Source: Acidobacteriota bacterium
GTDB lineage: Bacteria; Acidobacteriota; Terriglobia; Terriglobales; SCQP01
Direction of reading: 5' to 3'
Assembly: GCA_021823305.1 (NCBI GenBank)
Contig: JAKAOE010000051.1
Coordinates: 1-5,659, forward strand
DNA: 5,659 bases
Under the pieces are notes generated by a model. The model saw only the letters and a program-made list of their open reading frames with translations, made no database searches and was not told where the DNA came from. Made by a program: the position numbers and the translations under genes. Positions 1 through 5,659 of this stretch are shown in pieces; the first letter of the stretch is position 1; each line of letters opens with the position of its first letter.

Positions 1-1277
<1,277 letters not shown>

Positions 1278-1281
1278 GGCG

Positions 1282-1299
1282 CGCCGGGACGGGCCGGCG
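1282..1299. repeat. Six-bp GC inverted repeat between pyrophosphatase stop and next start
   Basis: CGCCGG (1282-1287) and CCGGCG (1294-1299) are perfect inverted repeats around a 6-nt loop, filling most of the 25-bp gap after the pyrophosphatase stop. There is no T-run after it, so it is not a classical intrinsic terminator. It ends 3 nt before the GTG start of the next gene and could limit ribosome access to it. GC-rich DNA yields such stems often by chance. Confidence 0.3.
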
Positions 1300-1302
1300 G
1301 CG

Positions 1303-1686
1303 GTGAGCGGGGAGCGCTTCGCGCGGATCGTATTCGCCGGGGCGGGCGCGTGGGGCGTGGCGGCCGCGGCGCTGCTCTACCTCGGCATGGGCCCGCCGGC
1401 CGCGGGCGCGGCCGGCGCCGGGGCGCGGTTTTACGCCGTGTTCCTGGTGATCACGCTGGTCTGGCAGTTCGCGTTTTTCCTGATCGCGGCCGATCCGGCG
1501 CGCTACCGGGCGCTGATGGTCCTGGCGATGCTGGAAGAGCTGAGCTTCTGCATGGCGATGCCGCTGCTCGCCTGGCTGCGCATCGCGCCCTGGGCGGCGG
1601 CGGTGACCGCCGCGCCGGCCGCGGCCCTGCTGGCGCTGTTCTGGCTGGCGTGGAGGCGCACCATGCCGGCGGCGGGCACGGGGTAA
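1303..1686 (+). CDS. Small four-helix integral membrane protein, function unknown
   Basis: I do not recognise a characterised family. The 127-residue product has four clear hydrophobic segments at about residues 7-28, 43-62, 70-91 and 95-117. Between helices 2 and 3 is a short polar loop with DPARYR (64-69), and the tail is short and basic (WRR, 117-119). Helix 3 carries an adjacent acidic pair (E78, E79), and helix 2 has W54-Q55. Glycine and alanine dominate helix 1. The start is a GTG with no visible Shine-Dalgarno sequence. It is the only candidate that keeps the first helix, because the frame closes upstream at the TGA at 1186-1188 with no ATG, GTG or TTG in between. It begins 25 bp after the pyrophosphatase stop on the same strand, so readthrough or coupling is plausible. 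Only about 5 of 127 codons end in A or T, as expected for a resident gene. It ends with tandem in-frame stops, TAA then TAG. It resembles hypothetical membrane proteins common in high-GC bacteria; that is an impression without a search. Confidence 0.75.
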   Translation: MSGERFARIVFAGAGAWGVAAAALLYLGMGPPAAGAAGAGARFYAVFLVITLVWQFAFFLIAADPARYRALMVLAMLEELSFCMAMPLLAWLRIAPWAAAVTAAPAAALLALFWLAWRRTMPAAGTG

Positions 1687-1696
1687 TAGCCGGCTA
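1687..1696. repeat. Perfect 10-bp palindrome upstream of the cyclotransferase-like gene
   Basis: TAGCCGGCTA equals its own reverse complement. It begins immediately after the TAA stop of the membrane-protein gene, and its first three bases form a second in-frame stop. It lies 26 bp before the next ATG, where an operator could sit, but no second copy or promoter boxes support that. A chance palindrome is quite possible. Confidence 0.25.
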
Positions 1697-1722
1697 ACCT
1701 GGCGCACCTACACAGGCTGCTG

Positions 1723-2139
1723 ATGGGCGCAGACACACAACCCGCGAAGCCGGTGCGGCACTTGTTCGCCTACGGCACGCTGCGGCCACATCTGGCGCCG
1801 CCGGAGATCCGGCCGAGGCTGGCGGAGTTGGAACGTGTCGGCAGCGCCACGTTGCCCGGGGCGCGGCTCTACGATTTGGGCGAGTTCCCTGCCGCAGTTC
1901 CCGCGTCCGGGGACGAGGCAGTGCAAGGCGAGGTCTATCGCCTGCCCAAACAAGCAGGTGGGCTCCTGCGCTGGCTGGATGAATACGAAGAGCGGGAACT
2001 ACGGCCGTCGCGCAGCCTATTCGTCCGCCACGCACGCAGCGTGCGGCTGCGGGGCGGGCGCCGGGTGCGCGCCTGGGTGTACTTTTACAACCGCCCGGTG
2101 GGGCGCGCCAAACGCATCGCCAGCGGCCGCTTCGGTTAG
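1723..2139 (+). CDS. Gamma-glutamylcyclotransferase-like (AIG2/GGCT fold) protein
   Basis: This 138-residue protein belongs to the gamma-glutamylcyclotransferase-like superfamily, small cytoplasmic enzymes that release 5-oxoproline from gamma-glutamyl amines or peptides; the substrate here cannot be told. The signature parts are in the right order: the glycine-rich substrate loop FAYGTLR (15-21), GEVYRL (69-74), LDEYEE (85-90) and AWVYFYN (117-123). E89 aligns with the family's catalytic glutamate, normally in an LDxxEG setting; here the residue after it is E90 rather than G. Length is normal for single-domain members. The ATG has only a weak upstream CAGG. About 28 of 138 codons end in A or T (about 20%), against about 4% in the gene before it, which suggests different history or weak selection. 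It follows the membrane-protein gene by 36 bp and ends convergently with glpX, the two stop codons overlapping. Functional link to either neighbour is not evident. Confidence 0.85.
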   Translation: MGADTQPAKPVRHLFAYGTLRPHLAPPEIRPRLAELERVGSATLPGARLYDLGEFPAAVPASGDEAVQGEVYRLPKQAGGLLRWLDEYEERELRPSRSLFVRHARSVRLRGGRRVRAWVYFYNRPVGRAKRIASGRFG

Positions 2140-2148
2140 CGGAAGCGG
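2127..2148. terminator. Inverted repeat spanning the convergent stop codons, possible bidirectional terminator
   Basis: CCGCTTC (2127-2133) and GAAGCGG (2142-2148) form a perfect 7-bp stem with an 8-nt loop. The loop holds both stop codons, TAG of the plus gene (2137-2139) and TAA of glpX (2138-2136). Both arms are coding: each supplies the in-frame Arg-Phe codons CGC-TTC near the end of its protein. There is no T-run on either side, so this is at best a U-poor bidirectional terminator or an mRNA 3'-end stabiliser. There is no intergenic space at this junction for any other terminator. Confidence 0.4.
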
Positions 2149-3146
2149 ACGCGGGCGTCGGGGCGGGGGGCGACGTGGATGGTGTCCACGAAGCGGACCT
2201 TGTTCATCGCGCCGGCCATGACCAGCGACTGGGTGCGGACGCCGTCGCCGAAGAAGCGGACACCCTTGAGCAGGCTGCCCTCGGTGACGCCGCAGGCGGC
2301 GAAGAGGATGCTCTGGCCGGGGGCCAGATCCTCGGTGCGGTAGATGCGCTTGGGATCGCGGATGCCCATCTTGGCGACGCGCTCGGCGACATCCGGGCGC
2401 TCCACCACCAGGCGGGCCACGATCTCGCCGTGCAGGCAGCGCAGCGCCGCGGCGGTGAGCACGCCCTCGGGCGCGCCGCCACTGCCCATGACCGCGTGCA
2501 CGCCGGTGCCGAGCACGGCGGTGGCGATGCCGGCGGAGAGGTCGCCGTCCTGGATGAGGACAATGCGGGCGCCGGTGGCGCGGATGTCCTGCATCAGCTT
2601 CTGGTGGCGGGGGCGGTCGAGCACCACCACCACCAGCTCGTCGGGCCGGCGGTCGAGGCGGCGGGCGATGGCGGCGAGATTGTCCTTGACCGGCGCGTCG
2701 AGGTCCACCGCGCCGCGACAGCTCGGCCCGACGATGATCTTTTCCATGTAGCAGTCGGGGGCGTGCAGCAGACCGCCGTGCTCGCTGGCCGCCAGCACGG
2801 TGATCGAGCCGGGCGCTCCGGTGGCGCAGAGGTTGGTGCCCTCCAGCGGGTCCACGGCGATGTCCACCGCGGGCGCGGCATCGCCGCCGCCGCCGACCTG
2901 CTCGCCGATGAACAGCATCGGCGCCTCGTCGCGCTCGCCCTCGCCGATGACGATGGTGCCGCGCAACGGCATGCGATCCATCTCGGCGCGCATGGACTCC
3001 ACCGCCGCCTGATCGCTGAGCTTGGCGTTGCCTTGGCCCATGGTCTTGGCCGAGGCGATGGCCGCCTGCTCGACCACGCCCAACATCTGCAAGGAAAGTT
3101 CCTGCTCCAAAACCGTCTGCTGCGCCCGCGCGGGGGATGCTTGCAT
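2136..3146 (-). CDS. glpX: Class II fructose-1,6-bisphosphatase
   Basis: The product hydrolyses fructose 1,6-bisphosphate to fructose 6-phosphate, the irreversible phosphatase step of gluconeogenesis, in the cytoplasm with Mn2+ or Mg2+. The 336-residue length is usual for the family. Residues matching the metal and catalytic ligands of E. coli GlpX are present: D45 (D33), E69 and D73 in [10 protein letters not shown] (E57, D61), D99 and E102 in DPLEGTN (D85, E88), Y133 (Y119) and E227 in GSGGAPEG (E213). The substrate-side DRPRH motif is at 177-181, and GDGVR at 300-304. One local difference is that the E. coli GRGDK loop reads GQGNA followed by K42, moving the lysine one place. The ATG start is well supported by a GAGGAAA Shine-Dalgarno sequence. 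It lies 44 bp downstream of the dehydrogenase gene on the same strand and may be cotranscribed. Its stop overlaps that of the convergent cyclotransferase-like gene. A dual fructose/sedoheptulose role is possible in this family, but nothing here indicates a Calvin cycle. Confidence 0.96.
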   Translation of the reverse strand: MQASPARAQQTVLEQELSLQMLGVVEQAAIASAKTMGQGNAKLSDQAAVESMRAEMDRMPLRGTIVIGEGERDEAPMLFIGEQVGGGGDAAPAVDIAVDPLEGTNLCATGAPGSITVLAASEHGGLLHAPDCYMEKIIVGPSCRGAVDLDAPVKDNLAAIARRLDRRPDELVVVVLDRPRHQKLMQDIRATGARIVLIQDGDLSAGIATAVLGTGVHAVMGSGGAPEGVLTAAALRCLHGEIVARLVVERPDVAERVAKMGIRDPKRIYRTEDLAPGQSILFAACGVTEGSLLKGVRFFGDGVRTQSLVMAGAMNKVRFVDTIHVAPRPDARVRFR

Positions 3147-3150
3147 ATCG

Positions 3151-3157
3151 TTTCCTC
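3151..3157 (-). promoter_or_regulatory. Ribosome binding site of glpX
   Basis: Read on the minus strand, GAGGAAA precedes the glpX ATG, with 7 nt between GAGG and the start codon. It is the clearest Shine-Dalgarno sequence in the window and fixes the start at 3146. The rest of the 44-bp gap to the dehydrogenase stop shows no clear promoter boxes or terminator stem. Confidence 0.75.
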
Positions 3158-3190
3158 AGTGCTGCCCGGGGTCCTCGTTCCGCAATGCCG

Positions 3191-4363
3191 CTAGGAGAAT
3201 GCTTCGATGCCGGTAATGCTGTGGCCGACGATCAGGGTGTGAATGTCGTGGGTCCCCTCATAGGTATTCACCGATTCGAGGTTGGCCATGTGGCGGAACA
3301 CCGGATATTCGTCGGCGATGCCGTTGGCGCCGAGCAGGTCGCGCGCGGCGCGCGCGGTGTCGAGCGCCATGGCCACGTTGTTGCGCTTGAGCAGCGAGAT
3401 CTGGGCGGGGCTGGCCTCGCCGCGGTCCTTCAGCCGCCCGACCTGCAACGCCAGCAGCTGCGCCTGGCTGATGGCGTTGATCATGCCCACCAGCTTTTGC
3501 TGCACCAGCTGATGGCCGGCGATGGGCTTGTCGCCGAACTGCTTGCGGAAGCCGGCGTACTGCAGCGCGGTGTCGTAGCACTGCATCGCCGCCCCCACCG
3601 CGCCCCAGCCGATGCCGTAGCGCGCCTGGTTGAGGCACTGCAGCGGGCTCTTCAGGCCGCCGGTGCCGGGCAGCAGGTTGGCCGCCGGAATGCGGACGTC
3701 GTTGAGCGAAAGGCTGGAGGTCACCGAGGCGCGCAGCGACATCTTGCCGTGGATGGTCTCCGCCCGGAAGCCGGGACGGTCGGTTTCGACCAGAAAGCCG
3801 CGGATGCGGTCGTCGTCGTCCTTGGCCCAGATGAGCGCCACCTGGGCGATGGAGCCGGAGGTGATCCACATCTTCTCGCCGTTGAGGACGTACTCATTCC
3901 CGGACTTGCGGGCGCGGGTGCGCATGCCGCCGGGATTGGAACCAAAGTCCGGCTCGGTGAGCCCGAAGCAGCCCAGCACTTCGCCCGCTTGCATCGGCGG
4001 CAGCCACTTCTGTTTCTGCTCCTCACTGCCGAAGGTGTGGATGGGATACATGACCAGCGAGCTGTGGACGCTGACGAAGCTGCGGATGCCGCTGTCGCCG
4101 CGCTCCAACTCCTGCATCACCAGACCGTACTCGACCTGGCTCATGCCGGCGCCGCCGTAATCGCTCATGGTGGCGCCGAAAAAACCCATCGCCGCCATTT
4201 CGGGGACCAGTTCGATCGGGAAGCGGCCCTCGCGGGCGCAGCTTTCGATGATGGGGATGATGCGCTCCTCGACCCAGCGGCGGGCGCTGTCGCGCACCAG
4301 GCGCTCGTTTTCCGACAGCAGCGTACCGATCCCGATGAAATCAACGTCGCGGAACTTGAGCAT
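3191..4363 (-). CDS. gcdH: Acyl-CoA dehydrogenase, glutaryl-CoA dehydrogenase type
   Basis: This FAD enzyme probably oxidises and decarboxylates glutaryl-CoA to crotonyl-CoA in lysine, tryptophan or aromatic-acid breakdown, passing electrons to ETF. All 390 residues align without gaps in my memory of human GCDH. I see an N-terminal helical domain (about 14-130), a central beta domain with GCFGLTEPDFGSNP (131-144) and the WITSG flavin-contact segment (166-170), and a C-terminal helical domain with RKQFG (273-277) and NTYEGTHDIH (366-375). E369 is the catalytic base. E87, R94 and Y368 match the trio reported to promote decarboxylation (Glu87, Arg94, Tyr369 in the human enzyme), which sets it apart from short-chain acyl-CoA dehydrogenases and from the non-decarboxylating type. 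The ATG fits the usual family start (MxxFRxVDF), although its Shine-Dalgarno sequence is weak. It lies 74 bp after the rhomboid gene and 44 bp before glpX. No ETF or acyl-CoA partner genes are visible here, so the in vivo substrate is inferred from the family only. Confidence 0.92.
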   Translation of the reverse strand: MLKFRDVDFIGIGTLLSENERLVRDSARRWVEERIIPIIESCAREGRFPIELVPEMAAMGFFGATMSDYGGAGMSQVEYGLVMQELERGDSGIRSFVSVHSSLVMYPIHTFGSEEQKQKWLPPMQAGEVLGCFGLTEPDFGSNPGGMRTRARKSGNEYVLNGEKMWITSGSIAQVALIWAKDDDDRIRGFLVETDRPGFRAETIHGKMSLRASVTSSLSLNDVRIPAANLLPGTGGLKSPLQCLNQARYGIGWGAVGAAMQCYDTALQYAGFRKQFGDKPIAGHQLVQQKLVGMINAISQAQLLALQVGRLKDRGEASPAQISLLKRNNVAMALDTARAARDLLGANGIADEYPVFRHMANLESVNTYEGTHDIHTLIVGHSITGIEAFS

Positions 4364-4401
4364 GGCGACTCAGCCCTTCACTGTAGCAGAGGCCGCCCTG
4401 G

Positions 4402-4426
4402 GCCGCCATCGGCGGCGGAATCCGCC
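4402..4426. repeat. Two overlapping, mutually exclusive GC hairpins in the rhomboid-gcdH gap
   Basis: GCCGCC-ATC-GGCGGC (4402-4416) is a 6-bp stem with a 3-nt loop. GGCGG-AAT-CCGCC (4414-4426) is a 5-bp stem sharing bases 4414-4416, so the two cannot form together. They lie in the 74-bp gap between the rhomboid stop and the dehydrogenase start. No T-run follows on the minus strand. They could be a weak terminator or processing site, or chance in GC-rich sequence. Confidence 0.3.
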
Positions 4427-4437
4427 AGGAGGCGCGC

Positions 4438-5184
4438 CTAGTTGCGCCAGCCGCCGGGCGGGGTGTGGCGGTCGCGCTGGTTCATGTAGACATCGAACTT
4501 CTTTTGCATCTGCTTGCGGCGCCAGCGCTCGTAGCTTCGCGACAGGCCCCAGCGCGGGGTGCGCCACTTCAGGTAGAGGAAGGCGAAGAGCATGCCGCCG
4601 AGATGGGCGAAGTGGGCGATGCCGTCGCCGCCGGCGCCGTGCAGCGTGAAGAGGAACTCGAGCACGCCGTAGAACAGCACCAGCCACTTCACCTTGACCG
4701 TCACCGGCGGCAGCAGCAGGAACACCGGCCGGTCGGGGAACAGCACCGCGCACGCCAGCAGAATGCCGTAAATCGCGCCGGAGGCGCCGATGGTGTAGGT
4801 GAGCAGGTTGGGGCGCAGCAGGAAATGCGCCACCACGTCCACAATGCCGCCGCCGATGCCGCAAACGAAGTAAAGCTGGTACAGGCGGCGGCTGCCGAGC
4901 TCTTCTTCCACCCAGACACCGAACATCCAGAGCGCGAACATGTTCCAGAAGAGGTGGCTGAAGCCGGCGTGCAGGAAGAGGTAGGTGGCGAGGCGCCAGA
5001 CCTGGCCCAGCGCCACCAGGTTGGGGACCAGCGCGAACCAGGTCAGCAGCACATTGTTGAGGCTGCGGTCCACGTACTGCAGCACGAAAACGGCGCAGGT
5101 GACGATGATCAGCACCTTCACCGCGCGCGTAAAGCCGGGCACGCTGAAGGTGTAGGACGGCGGCGAAGTCGAGCGGTAGGACAT
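4438..5184 (-). CDS. Rhomboid family intramembrane serine protease
   Basis: This six-helix inner-membrane protein of 248 residues cleaves transmembrane segments of other proteins using a Ser-His dyad. The nucleophile is S135 in the GASG motif (133-136) at the start of helix 4, and the partner is H194 in AHLGG of helix 6. H72, H77 and N81 in HAGFSHLFWNM match the conserved His and oxyanion-hole Asn of helix 2 in GlpG. Helices fall at about 20-40, 64-88, 101-121, 133-149, 165-182 and 186-205. There is no added N-terminal domain. The tail after residue 206 is strongly basic (for example ERWRRKQMQKK, 219-229) and probably cytoplasmic. The ATG at 5184 has no clear Shine-Dalgarno sequence; a purine-rich GGAGGG lies too far upstream (about 23 nt). 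It follows tamB by 61 bp on the same strand. The substrate is unknown. All dyad residues are intact, so I expect an active protease rather than a pseudoprotease. Confidence 0.93.
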   Translation of the reverse strand: MSYRSTSPPSYTFSVPGFTRAVKVLIIVTCAVFVLQYVDRSLNNVLLTWFALVPNLVALGQVWRLATYLFLHAGFSHLFWNMFALWMFGVWVEEELGSRRLYQLYFVCGIGGGIVDVVAHFLLRPNLLTYTIGASGAIYGILLACAVLFPDRPVFLLLPPVTVKVKWLVLFYGVLEFLFTLHGAGGDGIAHFAHLGGMLFAFLYLKWRTPRWGLSRSYERWRRKQMQKKFDVYMNQRDRHTPPGGWRN

Positions 5185-5213
5185 GCCGGGTGCGGGCGTG
5201 CGCCCTGCCCTCC

Positions 5214-5219
5214 AGTATA
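5214..5219 (-). promoter_or_regulatory. Weak -10-like box upstream of the rhomboid gene
   Basis: On the minus strand the gap between tamB and the rhomboid gene contains TATACT, a five-of-six match to the sigma70 -10 consensus and the only AT-rich hexamer there, ending 29 nt before the ATG. No TTGACA-like box is found 16-18 nt upstream, so the call is weak. The gap also holds a small inverted repeat just upstream, GCGAT-TGGCC-ATCGC on the minus strand (5234-5220), which could weakly terminate tamB transcription but lacks a T-run. Confidence 0.25.
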
Positions 5220-5245
5220 GCGATGGCCAATCGCGCCGGCCCGGT

Positions 5246-5659
5246 CTAGCGGGCGCGCTGGCGGAGGGTGAACTTCAGGCCATACAGGCCGAACTGGTCG
5301 CGATTCAGGGTGATGCCCAGGGATCGGCTGATGGTCCAATCCACCTGGATGATGTCCTGGCTGCTGCTGGAGAGGTTCTGGGTGTAGGTGAGTTTCAAGT
5401 TGCGCGAGACCTGCTGCTCGATCGTCACCGTGCCGCCGCTGCCGGTGGGGCCGAGCATGCCGGTATCGGGGTTGACCTGGACTTGGGTGATGCCGAAGAG
5501 GCGGTGCAGGCGGCTGGCAACCAGATTATTGAGCGCCTGGCCGAGCAGTTGCTCGCTGGGGGCGAAGTTGCTGGCTTCATTGGCGAGGCTGGCGCCGGCC
5601 TGGGTGGTCTGGCCGGTGGCGAGCAGCGACATGACGTCGGCGCTGGCCAGCGGCGGATC
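5246..5659 (-). CDS. tamB: TamB (DUF490) C-terminal domain protein, truncated by the window edge
   Basis: This is the last 137 residues of a large envelope-spanning protein of the TamB/AsmA-like group, which works with the outer-membrane TamA/BamA family in outer-membrane protein assembly and is linked to phospholipid transport between membranes. The frame stays open to the right edge (reading DPPLASADV before the first in-frame ATG at 5632), so that ATG is internal. Family marks are the DPPL segment before a short helical stretch (SADVMSLLATG), a small-residue helical region, and then amphipathic beta-strands ending the protein: SRNLKLTYTQNLSS, QVDWTISRSLGI and NRDQFGLYGLKF, then a basic end. 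The alternating hydrophobic pattern and the GLYGLKF ending are typical of the TamB C-terminus. TamB proteins are usually over 1,000 residues, so most of the gene lies outside. It is the most upstream gene visible on the minus strand, 61 bp before the rhomboid gene. Confidence 0.88.
   Translation of the reverse strand, partial: DPPLASADVMSLLATGQTTQAGASLANEASNFAPSEQLLGQALNNLVASRLHRLFGITQVQVNPDTGMLGPTGSGGTVTIEQQVSRNLKLTYTQNLSSSSQDIIQVDWTISRSLGITLNRDQFGLYGLKFTLRQRAR

Noticed and set aside
1278..1285. GGCGCGCC 8-mer palindrome after the pyrophosphatase stop, also at the rhomboid stop (4431-4438)
   Set aside because: The same 8-mer also occurs inside coding sequence at 2102-2109 and 2470-2477, and about one copy is expected by chance at this GC content. 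Not convincing as a regulatory repeat.
2175..3194. Long open frame (339 codons) on the plus strand
   Set aside because: It is antisense to glpX. The product is Ala/Gly/Val/His/Asp-rich with no recognisable domain, as expected from the complement of GC-rich codons, while the minus strand encodes a complete known enzyme.
3137..4441. Long open frame (434 codons) on the plus strand
   Set aside because: It is antisense to the acyl-CoA dehydrogenase gene. Composition is skewed (HRR, AVDAD runs) and no family features are present; it is a shadow of the real gene.
4465..5220. 251-codon open frame on the plus strand
   Set aside because: It is antisense to the rhomboid gene, with low-complexity His, Gln, Glu and Ala sequence and no motif.
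4370..5230. 286-codon open frame on the minus strand overlapping the rhomboid gene
   Set aside because: It is in another frame of the same strand, is extremely rich in Arg, Ala, Pro and His, and lacks membrane helices. The rhomboid frame carries all catalytic motifs.

Overview
The window is about 5.7 kb of uniformly GC-rich, densely coding bacterial chromosome. A TamB-type outer-membrane biogenesis protein points to a diderm (Gram-negative-type) organism. Acidobacteriota is my best guess, from the gene mix and the look of the proteins, but no sequence search supports it. I see no rRNA, tRNA, insertion sequence, integrase, CRISPR array or phage gene. This looks like core or housekeeping territory, and I did not find a convincing new multi-gene system.

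Layout. Plus strand, left side: the C-terminal part of a membrane-bound, ion-pumping pyrophosphatase (1-1277, cut by the left edge), a small four-helix membrane protein of unknown function (1303-1686), and a gamma-glutamylcyclotransferase-like protein (1723-2139). Minus strand, right side, in transcription order: the C-terminus of TamB (5659-5246, cut by the right edge), a rhomboid intramembrane protease (5184-4438), a glutaryl-CoA dehydrogenase-type acyl-CoA dehydrogenase (4363-3191), and class II fructose-1,6-bisphosphatase GlpX (3146-2136). The two groups converge at 2136-2139. There the two stop codons overlap and sit in the loop of a 7-bp inverted repeat.

How the genes relate. TamB and the rhomboid protease are both envelope proteins. 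The dehydrogenase feeds lysine, tryptophan or aromatic carbon toward crotonyl-CoA and acetyl-CoA. GlpX carries out the irreversible phosphatase step of gluconeogenesis. The pyrophosphatase recovers energy from pyrophosphate released by biosynthesis. Gaps on the minus strand are 61, 74 and 44 bp, so cotranscription is possible but not shown, and the functions do not make one pathway. No gap exceeds 75 bp, so there is no large unexplained non-coding stretch.

The points most worth a second look are the divergent pyrophosphatase (a lysine at the potassium-dependence position, an extra loop before that helix, and an altered catalytic-loop flank), the hairpin spanning the convergent stop codons, and the clearly different third-position base use of the cyclotransferase-like gene.
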